Assembly (NCBI GenBank): GCA_008931825.1
Contig: QXVZ01011695.1
Coordinates: 1 to 27,857, forward strand
DNA: 27,857 nucleotides
Origin: Phallusia fumigata
Lineage: Eukaryota > Chordata > Ascidiacea > Phlebobranchia > Ascidiidae
Direction of reading: 5' to 3'
The translations under genes were made by a program, and so were the position numbers. A model generated the notes under the pieces. The model saw only the letters and a program-made list of their open reading frames with translations. It ran no database searches and had not been told where the DNA came from. Shown here piece after piece: positions 1 to 8,211 of the stretch; the stretch's first letter is position 1, and each line of letters opens with the position of its first letter.

Positions 1-22
1 ATTGAGGTCATCAGAGCTTATG

Positions 23-30
23 ATCTCTAT
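23..30. repeat. Target-site duplication, left copy (ATCTCTAT)
   Basis: Identical to 454-461. The next three bases outward on the left (ATG, 20-22) also happen to match the end of the element, so the true length could be read as up to 11 bp. Eight bases fit the inverted-repeat boundaries. Confidence 0.88.
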
Positions 31-453
31 CATAGGCGTCGATTTTTTAGCAAATTTTTTTTCGTGTGGGGTGGCGAAATAATCAAATCCAAGCGGCCTA
101 ACACGCGATAAAATTACTCAACGTACGACTGTTGGTTCGTAGCGTCATTATACTTTCTGTTATCACTAATGTCATCAGTGAATATAACACACGAGATGCG
201 CAAAATAAAAATTTTCCTGCAATGTTTAACGAACGAAAAAAATTTGCGTCGCTTGCCTCGCACGTATTTGGTGTAAACAAGTCCAGAAAATCCTCGTGTC
301 GGCGCAAGCAACGTATGTTTTCAAAGCAAGAATATAACAACGAGTCCAGGAAATTTCTGGGGTGGCAGCATAAACTTTTTATAATGGCTGCCACCCTAGA
401 AATTCCTAGTGGGGTGGCCGCCACCCCTGCCACCCCGGGAATTGACGCCAATG
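31..453. mobile_element. hAT-type MITE, 423 bp, inserted in KLHL20 exon 4
   Basis: The terminal inverted repeats read CATAGGCGTC at 31-40 and GACGCCAATG at 444-453 (inverted CATTGGCGTC). The 8-bp direct repeat ATCTCTAT flanks the element at 23-30 and 454-461. An 8-bp duplication with CA-starting ends is typical of the hAT superfamily. The interior has no transposase. Near the right end it carries an imperfect hairpin built on GGGGTGGCAGC and GGCTGCCACCC. A second copy with its own perfect duplication lies at 19933-20282. Open frames on both strands within it are shadows of the repeat. Confidence 0.9.
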
Positions 454-461
454 ATCTCTAT
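454..461. repeat. Target-site duplication, right copy (ATCTCTAT)
   Basis: This copy directly abuts the right inverted repeat. On the reverse strand it is ATAGAGAT, part of the codons for LIEI in KLHL20 exon 4. Confidence 0.88.
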
Positions 462-770
462 TAACTGCCCCACGAGCAAGAGACGAAACTCTTCATTTTC
501 TTTTACCTTTAGGTAGAATGAATATTAACATTAGGCGATACAATTAAACAAAAAACAAAATTACAACAAACACAAAAGAGATAAAAACAATTTACGTTAT
601 AATTGCCAAATTGGATTTCACATGCATGCATCCAGGCAACCAACATTCAAGGGGATGTAAAGTGTAAAAAATGATCTAACAATCAACAGAGAAAAAACAC
701 CTGATTTGCAATTTTTTCAATGCTCTCATTTATGATTTTTGTTATGTATTTTACGCACAACAATACACAC

Positions 771-904
771 CTCCTGAAAGTTGGCTTGTGTGAATTTGTC
801 TGCCACACGTAGTAACTCTCTGCAGGCATGAGTGTCAGCAAATGCCCGGATACCAAGACAGTTCGATGGGTCAAGTTGCCGTTTAAGAAATTCACTGCAG
901 ATTT
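771..904 (-). CDS. KLHL20: KLHL20-like gene, coding exon 3 (end of BTB, start of BACK domain)
   Basis: The exon follows an AACAG acceptor and encodes [20 protein letters not shown] and then [19 protein letters not shown], ending FQE. This is the start of the BACK domain, which links BTB to the kelch propeller and sets the angle to CUL3. The match to KLHL20 is almost residue for residue. The exon is 134 nt long, and the three exons together make 567 nt (189 codons), ending in phase 0 before a GTGTGT donor. Intron 2 (905-1354, 450 bp) and intron 3 (507-770) contain no other recognisable feature. Confidence 0.9.
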
Positions 905-1354
905 CTGTTTTGGACCAATTCCAGGTTAAATACACAACAACCAGATGACAAATGTAAAGTTGTATGCACACACAAGAAGGCAAAAATCACAGACAAATAA
1001 CATGAAACTATTGCTGGGGTCAGAGCATTTTTGGCTTATCCGAGAAAGTGCAATTTCAAGCAAACTATTGGCTTAGCTTTTTTTAGGGTTTTGACACATG
1101 CTAATAGGTGCATACAAGACACTGGCATCCAAATAATTACAGTTTGTGTCACCTTGTTATGTTTCATCATTCACACAGTATGCGTCAACTTGGTTAACAA
1201 TAAAGCTTCTTGATAGCACATTACAATAGGCTTGGTACATCTCAAAAGTCAAGCTTAACAGTGGCTGAAAACTTATGCATACTTGTTTAACACAAAACCT
1301 AATAGTATAGTAAGGCAAAATTAAACTTACAAACATAACACTGTGGAAAATCAC

Positions 1355-1535
1355 CTAAAATCTCAACCATTTGAAGCAAACACGCAGCTGGCAACAGAGA
1401 TTGCACATTGCTTTCCTCCACTGTAATTTGTGATGTGTACGCAAAGTCCACTAACAATTCCATAGCGCGCTCCTCAATGTCGCGGATCTCGATCTCCCGC
1501 AAATGACTCTCAGCCAACTCAACAGTAAACATGGC
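1355..1535 (-). CDS. KLHL20: KLHL20-like gene, coding exon 2 (second half of BTB domain)
   Basis: The acceptor (CTCAG) lies just upstream of 1535, and the exon begins with [10 protein letters not shown], the segment that follows the BTB dimer core. It goes on through [20 protein letters not shown] and [13 protein letters not shown], nearly identical to vertebrate KLHL20 at these positions. The 181-nt exon ends in phase 1 at 1355, before a GTGATT donor. The split glutamate codon is completed by exon 3, giving [11 protein letters not shown] across the junction. Intron 1 (1536-1911) shows nothing notable. Confidence 0.9.
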
Positions 1536-1911
1536 CTGAGTGATTCATAGATTAGAAAAAAGCCTGAAAAAACACCTCTGTGCCACAATCACCTAATTTT
1601 GATAAGTTACACAGCATAAAAATACATGTAAAGCAGAATATAGTATGGCTGGGGGTGCTTCATACAACAGTATACAAACCATTTACAGGTAACCAATACA
1701 TATTTGATGTAAACTATATGTAAGTAAGTTAAAACAGTTTTTATTGCAATTCTATGATATATAGTGTTGTAATTAAAAAATATATGGCCCGAAGTACTTA
1801 AACCATCAAGTAAATTTCCACATTTCCTTTAAAACAGTTTTAGTATGCTTAACAAAGATATGTGCACTTTCTATAAGAGATGAGGACTTTCATACAACAG
1901 ATTTTACTTAC

Positions 1912-2163
1912 ATGAAAATAAGGCGATGCAGCAGCCAAAACTGCACGGTGAGCAAACAGCTTAACAGTTCCCACCATGATTGTGACATCACAGAGTTCTC
2001 TGCGCTTTCGAAGCATGTTGAATGAGTCCATCATTCGCCGAGGATGTTTATCTGACGAGTGTGAGAGTGAAGTGGGTTGGTACGTAGTCCCGCTTGAGGG
2101 GCTCCGAGGGTTACAAACTGATGTGATGTCAATAGACATTGGTGTACCATGATCGGCATACAT
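1912..2163 (-). CDS. KLHL20: KLHL20-like gene, coding exon 1 (start codon, first half of BTB domain)
   Basis: This exon encodes 84 residues from the ATG at 2163-2161 (reverse strand). After about 38 poorly conserved residues come SDKHPRR, then LCDVTIMVG and AHRAVLAAASPYF, the opening strands and helices of a BTB/POZ domain. They match KLHL20 more closely than other kelch-like proteins I know. KLHL20 family proteins dimerise through BTB, bind CUL3, and present substrates caught by the kelch propeller for ubiquitination. The exon ends in phase 0 at 1912, followed by a good donor (GTAAGT, reverse strand 1911-1906). The next exon continues the domain exactly where KLHL20 does. The gene symbol rests on remembered protein similarity, not on a search. 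Confidence 0.87.
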
Positions 2164-3117
2164 TGTCCTGGCTTAAGGTCCGAAAGGTTGTTTTGAAACA
2201 CTAAAAGGTCATAGTTCTTTGTCTAAATGATCTCACACTGTCTGTTTGTAAAAAAACATTGGGCTGGTCATGTCAACTTGTCAAGTAAAGGCTCAGCAAC
2301 AAAGACACATATAAAAAGTAAGCAAATTGCACATGCTCATAAACATGATTGAACCTTTCTCCTGTAAGCACTATGGCATAATTGCATTCACAAATGTCAT
2401 ACTCACTGTGACCACAAAACTAAGAAAAAAAGTGTACAAAAGTTTGCGCCTTTTTTATGTCACTTCTAAAGTTCTAACCATTAAACTTGGAGCGAACATA
2501 TTGTGCCATTATCCATAAGAGTGTACTGTACAACAACAACAACAGAATACAACCGAACAAACACAATATCGTCACTTTTACACTAAAATTTTACGTCTCT
2601 ACAAATGTACAAATACAGCACTTCTTCGTGTTTCCATTCGCATTCGTGAGTCAAGGCTTGGCTGATGCAAAACAACAGGTACCACTGTGCGGCGCCTTTT
2701 ATACATTGAAACAATGAATTTTTATAGTTCATGGTGAACGGCCAAAAAATGCATTTCACCGAAAATTCTAATTCGGTCCTAACTCCTCTAAATTGACCCG
2801 AAACCAAACTATTTAATTTCAAAAAACAGTGCCCGAAGTGAAAAAGACAATCAAACAAGTCTCTATTTACGACTAGTACAAGCATTTTAGTGCAGCAAGA
2901 AAAACTTGGTTGCGAGTGGTGAAATTCGAAAACACGATAGAGCTGGCGGCCAATCATTTGAGCTGCACAGAATCGTCGACGTTGAATGTCAACGACCACT
3001 GCCTGTTATGCATGCTGCACACGACAGCTTCTTTCGCTTGATGAAAGAAATCATAGCGACGCAATTGCATTAAAACAATCACCAAGCCGGCAATAGCTGC
3101 GCAACGTAAAAAACGTT
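2164..3117. other. Upstream region of the KLHL20-like gene, no coding feature
   Basis: AT-rich DNA before the KLHL20 start codon, so probably its promoter and 5' untranslated region. A somewhat less AT-rich patch at about 2940-3100 holds a CCAAT sequence (GGCCAATCAT) and several CpG dinucleotides, which could be the core promoter. No TATA element is convincing. Reverse-strand open frames here show no protein family I recognise. Confidence 0.3.
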
Positions 3118-3370
3118 ATGGAGCACAAAAAAGAGAAGGGCACAATTAGTGGCCAGATTGTACGCTCTGCAGCTAAACCGTATTTATAGGGCGTTATGTA
3201 GCGGGGGCTCACATCGGAGGGTGAGTTAGAATCAAGACTGGGTGGGAACGTTGTTGGGACCAGTCAGAGGGGCCCTGAGACTATAACCACCCGTGTTAGG
3301 TAAGGAGGGTGAAAAAGAAACCACCGAAAGAAACCCTGCCAGATAGTTTCAAGCGCCAGGGGTACAGGGC
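3118..3370. repeat. Diverged interspersed repeat, copy 1
   Basis: This shares an ordered set of blocks with 18905-19135 in the same orientation: GCACAAAAAAG, GGGCACAATT, GGGGGCT then GTGAGTT, GACTGG, TAGTTTCAAGC. About 250 bp is alignable by eye, with many substitutions and small gaps. There is no clear terminal repeat or coding content. It is probably an old non-autonomous element, class unknown. Confidence 0.6.
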
Positions 3371-3944
3371 AATTATTTAAACACTAGTACGCACAATGGA
3401 CTATTGTGTTGTAGAAATTCGTATACTACTGTAGTGTATTAGTGTTATTAGAGGAATACAAACAAGAAAACACATATTATAAAAAAGAATTAATAAATAA
3501 TAAAAAAAAAACATAACAAATTGTCGAAAAGGCGATGATATCGACTCTGTCGGAGGAACGCGGATGGACACATCAGAAAGTATCATTTCCTGGCCGGGTA
3601 GCCTCAGCCAAGTCATCTGCTCCAATTATCAGCTAGCGGTACACTATTTAAGACAACAATTTGTTAGTTACAGCAATCTTGGTGTTGAAAACTTGTGAAG
3701 GTGTTCAAACATTGAAAAAAAGTCAACACAGTGATTTAAAGTCCACCCCAGAGTTTTAACAGTTGAGGGTGATTTACTGATTTTATTATTTAGTCGCATA
3801 CAAGCATGTTAGTAGTGGTGGTACGACAATTTAGGATAGATAATAGGCTGCTAAGCGGTCAGCAGTCTGTAACTACAAACTCATGCTGGTTACGAGAAGC
3901 TGTAACAAGGCGACATCAAGTGCTTTAGGTGCAGCACAATCATG
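3371..3944. other. Intergenic stretch, nothing recognised
   Basis: AT-rich sequence between the interspersed repeat and the duplicated contig end. Short open frames look random, and I see no splice-linked exon, RNA gene or transposon end. Confidence 0.4.
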
Positions 3945-4185
3945 TAAGGTGCTATTGGGGAATAAAAAGTCATGCATATAAATGGAAATGGGAAATGTAA
4001 GTCAAGGTTGCACTTGGCATAGTGAATGTGCAGTAAACTGTTTACAAATTTCTTGTGGTTGGCGCGCTTCGAATTTCCTCAGGGATGGCAAGTAGCCAGA
4101 TCAACGTTAGTTGTAAACTTTAAATTATACGTAAGCGCACATTAGTTTCTAGGATATACCAGAAACGTTCATACTGATGCATGCT
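3945..4185. repeat. 241-bp direct repeat, first copy, ending at an N
   Basis: By eye this is identical to 4187-4427, and the two copies are separated by a single N at 4186. The first copy ends at the N and the second starts right after it. This is the pattern left when two overlapping contig ends are placed side by side instead of being merged. The true genome probably has one copy. Confidence 0.92.
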
Positions 4186-4186
4186 N

Positions 4187-4427
4187 TAAGGTGCTATTGG
4201 GGAATAAAAAGTCATGCATATAAATGGAAATGGGAAATGTAAGTCAAGGTTGCACTTGGCATAGTGAATGTGCAGTAAACTGTTTACAAATTTCTTGTGG
4301 TTGGCGCGCTTCGAATTTCCTCAGGGATGGCAAGTAGCCAGATCAACGTTAGTTGTAAACTTTAAATTATACGTAAGCGCACATTAGTTTCTAGGATATA
4401 CCAGAAACGTTCATACTGATGCATGCT
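4187..4427. repeat. 241-bp direct repeat, second copy, starting after an N
   Basis: Partner of 3945-4185. No difference was seen over its whole length, which argues against an old tandem duplication and for an unmerged assembly overlap. Confidence 0.92.
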
Positions 4428-6032
4428 GCGACTCAATCAGTGAGCGTGGGTCTTCCATACGTTCAAAGTCGCCGAACTGAGTTAGTTTTTAACCCACGGC
4501 TGGCCGCATATGAAGGCTTAGCAGGTGGCTAATGTAATTACACCCCTCGCACAGGCCAGGTTAAAATAGTTTTGATTTGAGTTCGCCGTCATGGCTTTAA
4601 CTCTGTAGAGGTATATCTCAGTAACAAGAATATACCGTTAAATTCATAGGTGTTCATAGGCTCTTATTTGTGCATTCATCAAAAGTTTGCTTACAATCTT
4701 TTGTTGCTATAAAGTTTGGCCCTCTTAGATTAATGCAGATATGTTCGCTTTGGGTTTAGTTTGGCATGTTTTAAATATATTGCTTTAAATGTCTTCCGGA
4801 TTTGTTGCATATATTGAGTCAATTTGAAACTGAAAACATGTTCAGAGATGTCAGTTGTAACTCGATTTGTTTATCGTTTCAACCATATTTACAAATTTTC
4901 ATTAAAATCGTTTCTTGCTAAGTTTAACAGTAAAAGAGTCAATCAATGAAATGGGGTCTTCATTGTTGATGTGGGTCTAGAAGTCTAGGCATTTTGCTTT
5001 GAATAAAACTTTTTGTGTTACTGAATTATGTTTTTAGTCACGTACCGCATGTGTCTCCTTTGTTTCGTTTTCTTGTTCGTAAATCGCCTATAGGCTCTCC
5101 CGTCTCATTATACTTATGAAGCTTGACAACATATAATGTAGCCGTATTCAATTTTTAAGGTTTGTTTTCGGTTTGACAAAATAATGCTAACATGAAAATA
5201 CAGTTTAGATTTCATAAAATTATGGGCAGCGAATCAATCAACGGTTTTTTAACAAGTTCGGCCAAAAAATCCTCTCAATAATTAAAATTGGGTGTCCGAC
5301 AACGGCTGCACGCGAATAGGCGCTGTAGAACTGCAGGCCTGTGTTGCCCAAAATTTTCTACGGTGCGAATATTTCAATGTAGAAACCGCCGCTGGTTTCC
5401 GGTTGGAAATTACCAGTACATTTCACTTTTGTTTCTTCATTAGCCGTTCGGGTTCAACGATGTCAAATACCTGGATTTGTTTTCGCTTCGGGTTCTATCA
5501 AGTCGATCTAGTTTAAAACCTATTAACAATGCGCAAGAACAATAAAAATAATTACCGCAATATATGTAACTGCCATTGGTTGATACATGTTTGTATTCGG
5601 GAAATTCCCCCATTGAAAACTAGGCTCTCGACCGATTCGACGATGGGCGTCTAAGCCGAGTACTTTTAAAATTAGATTTTACGTTAGAGTTAAGTTTACG
5701 CATGGTTTACGTTAAATTTCCGAAGTTCTATTTGCCTTGAAATCAAAAAATGTGTTACAATTTATTATTGCCGTATCTTTGTTTAATTGTAAGTATTGGT
5801 TTTAGAAATTTTACTTTATAAGTAAGTGCCTGGAAGCTGGACCACATTAGGTTTAGGTTTTATTATCCTGAATTTCGTGGCAACATATGTGGCCATATAT
5901 GGCCTATTGACAACAAACAAATATGGCCTACTTCGTTGTTCAAGACCAGCTCAGACTACCAGAAAGCTAATAAAGACGTGGTTTTCTCATCTTGTCTAAG
6001 CTGCAAAGAATTTTATATTCAAGATCACATGC
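4428..6032. other. Upstream DNA of NLR gene A, homologous to the upstream DNA of gene B
   Basis: Several ordered blocks match 13877-16950: a TTTTTAACCCACG block near 4490 (13953), GGCAGCG then ATTAACGG-like sequence near 5225 (15182), CATTAGCCGTTCGGGTT near 5440 (16265), GATCTAGTTT near 5505 (16502), and GGTTTAGGTTTTAT near 5851 (16740). The duplication that made the two receptor genes therefore included at least 2 kb upstream. I see no coding exon here. A first untranslated exon may lie near 5950, since gene A has a splice acceptor just before its start exon. Confidence 0.55.
5891..5904. promoter_or_regulatory. Perfect 14-bp palindrome containing a CArG box
   Basis: GGCCATATATGGCC reads the same on both strands and contains CCATATATGG, a consensus binding site for serum response factor. 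It lies about 950 bp before the gene A start codon. The equivalent place upstream of gene B lacks it. Function is inferred from the motif alone, and single short motifs often occur by chance. Confidence 0.25.
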
Positions 6033-6092
6033 AAAAATGCTCACTCAGTGTCATAATGGTGAAATATTATTGCAAATGAAAAACAGTATTTC
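6033..6092 (+). repeat. Displaced 60-bp copy of NLR gene A exon 1
   Basis: This matches 7101-7160, inside the N-terminal-domain exon, with two differences in 60 bases (C for T and A for G). The upstream alignment with gene B runs on either side of it but not through it, so the piece was inserted after the two genes separated. It has no splice sites or open frame of its own. Confidence 0.85.
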
Positions 6093-6259
6093 AACAAATG
6101 GTGTGTATGGAATTAAATTTTTTATGAAACCATAGACTTGATTGATATATCAACAGTCCTAGCTAATTGAATTGATGCTGCAACATGTTTAACTTTTAAA
6201 ACTTTTAGTCATTTTTTGTGGGTGATTAGAACTTTTGTACTGTACGTGTTGGAGTGCTC

Positions 6260-6699
6260 CAGTGTTAAGTAACGAGTCTTATAAGTCAAGTCTCTTGTCT
6301 GGGAGGTTCGATTCGCAAGTTAAGTCGTTATAGTGTTTCAAGTCCTAGTGCAAAGGTAGAAGATTTTTGTTTGAAAGCTTTATTTGAGGGTCAGTGGGAC
6401 ATGGAAGTACCAGACGCAATATCTTTTACACAAGAAAAAATTTCAGTTTTGTGTACAATAGATTCAAGGCGTACAAAAATTAGGGTGTTTTCATGAACGG
6501 CGATTAAAAACCAACTTGAAATGGAAAAAATTTGTTGGTTGCAACCATCATGTTGTGGTTTAATAACAAAAAGTCTCTGTTATGACGCATCTGAGTCAAT
6601 TTAAGTCTCTAGTGTGGTGATTCCAAATCAAGTCTTTTTAAAGCTGCTTTAAAAAACTTGACTTGAGTCAAGCCGCCGACTTGAGTCTCCCAAACACTG
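6260..6699. mobile_element. hAT-like non-autonomous element, 440 bp, upstream of NLR gene A
   Basis: The ends are CAGTGTT at 6260 and AACACTG ending at 6699, flanked by the near-identical 8-mers GAGTGCTC (6252-6259) and GAGTTCTC (6700-6707). The subterminal regions are rich in AAGTC, CAAGTC and GACTTGAGTC units. No transposase is present. The matching stretch before gene B (about 17000-17040) reads across without it, which gives an empty site. Confidence 0.7.
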
Positions 6700-6843
6700 G
6701 AGTTCTCAAGTAATGCAAACTGTGTGTTGCTGATTCTTTAAAGTTAGGAGTAATGGCTAATTTCCTGAGTTTGAATAGAAAGTTGACAATTTTATTTGCA
6801 GAAAATTCAACTAAATGTCATAGGCTTGTGGAATTTGTAAATC

Positions 6844-7317
6844 ATGTCAAAAACAGAGAGCCTTAATATTTCAACATTTTGGTTTGAGCTGTCAGGCCCA
6901 GCAGCTGAATATGCCTCTTCTGCTCTTGGATCAGAGGCAATATCTTCTCAACATTTGGCAAACAAAAATCTCAGAACATCAGCAAAGATTTTGGAGCAAA
7001 TCTACATTACCATGTGGTCTAGAGAGTCATTCGTGCACAGTTTTACAAAAGATCAAAAATTGAAAATAGAAGTGGTGACCAAAAATAAGGAAACATCATT
7101 AAAAATGTTCACTCGGTGTCATAATGGTGAAATATTATTGCAAATGAAAAACAGTATTTCAGCTCTTACTCAAATCATGGGGATTGATTGTGGCATCATT
7201 GAAGACATAACTGTCACTAAAATGGAACCTGCTCTTGTTAGCATCCAGGAGTATGATAAAATGATGGAGCGATCCCAACTCACCATCATGCAGCTTGCAA
7301 AACCAGATGCTTACATG
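6844..7317 (+). CDS. NLR gene A, exon 1: unrecognised N-terminal domain
   Basis: Encodes 158 residues and ends in phase 0 before a GTAAAC donor. An acceptor (TTGCAG) at about 6796-6801 opens this exon, so the ATG at 6844 is preceded by about 42 nt of untranslated leader. Gene B has the same layout, which supports this start. The protein begins near FWFELSG and AAEYASSALG, both predicted helical, then has a stretch alternating charged and hydrophobic residues (LKIEVVTKN, LKMFTRC, EILLQM) that looks like beta strands, then a helix around VSIQEYDKMMER. This alpha-then-beta pattern does not look like DEATH, CARD, PYD or TIR, the usual N-terminal domains of NLRs. I do not recognise it. Placement before a NACHT domain suggests an effector or adaptor-binding role. 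Confidence 0.85.
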
Positions 7318-7493
7318 GTAAACATCAATAAGGTCCATAAATCTCACTATCTTTTTGCATAAGAAACTTTCCATACACTTGTGGAGCATCTAGACTTGTA
7401 TAAGGTTGTATAATTTGAAACATGGTGTAACAATTCGCTACATTTTTTTGATCATTTAAAACAAAGATTCCATGGTTTATGAATTTTTTGTAG

Positions 7494-7571
7494 GAATTAA
7501 CTGAGGCTGGAAGTTCACAGGCAACTGCATCATTTACAGCACCAGGCATGGCAACCCCTAGTAAAACCAAG
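7494..7571 (+). CDS. NLR gene A, exon 2: Ser/Thr/Ala-rich linker
   Basis: A 78-nt, 26-codon phase-0 exon between a TTTGTAG acceptor and a GTGGTG donor. It encodes ELTEAGSSQATASFTAPG followed by a short basic tail ending KTK. It is low in complexity and probably disordered, separating the N-terminal domain from the NACHT module. Gene B has a different Ser/Thr-rich exon in this place. The exon is assigned by splice sites and frame continuity only. Confidence 0.6.
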
Positions 7572-7845
7572 GTGGTGCTTACATTTCACTTGTAGATTTA
7601 AAAGATAAATTAGTTTTAAACTTTGAAAATCAATAACTAAGTTAGATAACAACAAAAGAAAATACTTTGGCTTCTGGTATTTTAAGAGTCACATTATTTT
7701 ACATCAAGATAACTGGTTAAAATGCCTAAACACTGCACTTGAGAAAAGCATTGTTCCCAGATATTTTCTAAACATCGATTACTTTTGTAATAAAAAATGC
7801 TGCTCAGGTAGGAGGCAAAATTTAAATCTGAACAAATCTTTGCAG

Positions 7846-7963
7846 GAAATTAACACAGAAGTTCAGTTGCAACATTCAGAGCAGGTTAACATAAACACAG
7901 GAACTGTTCACCATCACCATACAACAGTTTCTCAAGTTCATTTACTGGATGTTGAATCTCAGG
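7846..7963 (+). CDS. NLR gene A, exon 3: His-rich linker
   Basis: 118 nt between a TTTGCAG acceptor and a GTTTGT donor, ending in phase 1 so that a glycine codon is split with the NACHT exon. It encodes a conserved HSEQ motif, GTVHHHHTTV, and LLDVESQ. The equivalent gene B exon keeps HSEQ, a His cluster (THHHYHPT) and LDVET, so this is a real coding exon under constraint. The His cluster could bind metal or act as a pH-sensitive hinge, but that is speculation. Confidence 0.8.
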
Positions 7964-8211
7964 GTTTGTTTATTCATCTTTTTGCAAAAAATATAACTTG
8001 ATCATGAAAACCAAAAATGATACATACACAGGAATGAATTTTAGCCCAATTAGCTTGTTTTATAATACAAAAATTGTGGTTAAAGTTTAATAAACAAATT
8101 TTTAGTTGACCTAAAGATAAAATGTTTTCACACAAGTATTTTAAAAAAGAATGTTATTCATTTTGTTTTTTACGATGTGCTGTTTGTCATTTCTGTGTGT
8201 TTGCTTTTAAG

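Larger units (their letters stand above)
1..506 (-). pseudogene. KLHL20: KLHL20-like gene, exon 4 (BACK), interrupted by a MITE and cut by the window edge
   Basis: On the reverse strand an acceptor (CTAAAG) precedes 506, and the exon opens in phase 0 with VKENEEFRLLLVGQLIEI. This matches the KLHL20 BACK segment that follows exon 3. At 454 the frame runs into a 423-bp transposon (31-453). Reading straight on gives about 15 foreign residues, then a stop. Beyond the element, 22 down to 1 resumes the same protein with ISSDDLN. Removing the element and one copy of the 8-bp duplication restores the expected reading across the break, so the insertion is recent relative to the exon. Either this allele is broken, or the element is removed from the RNA by splicing, for which I see no good splice sites. 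The exon continues past the left edge. Confidence 0.8.

Noticed and set aside
98..464. Open frames on both strands near the left end (110-117 residues)
   Set aside because: They lie inside the MITE at 31-453 and include its inverted GC-rich segments. The related copy at 19933-20282 does not keep them open.
2583..2999. A 138-residue reverse-strand frame upstream of KLHL20
   Set aside because: Cys- and Phe-rich composition without any recognisable domain, no splice-linked partner, and it covers the likely promoter region.
6305..6330. A B-box-like GGTTCGATTCGC suggesting a tRNA gene or SINE
   Set aside because: No matching A box or cloverleaf is visible, and it is internal to the hAT-like element at 6260-6699.
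7159..7570. Reverse-strand frames opposite gene A exons 1 and 2
   Set aside because: Antisense shadows of coding exons supported by splice sites and a paralogue.
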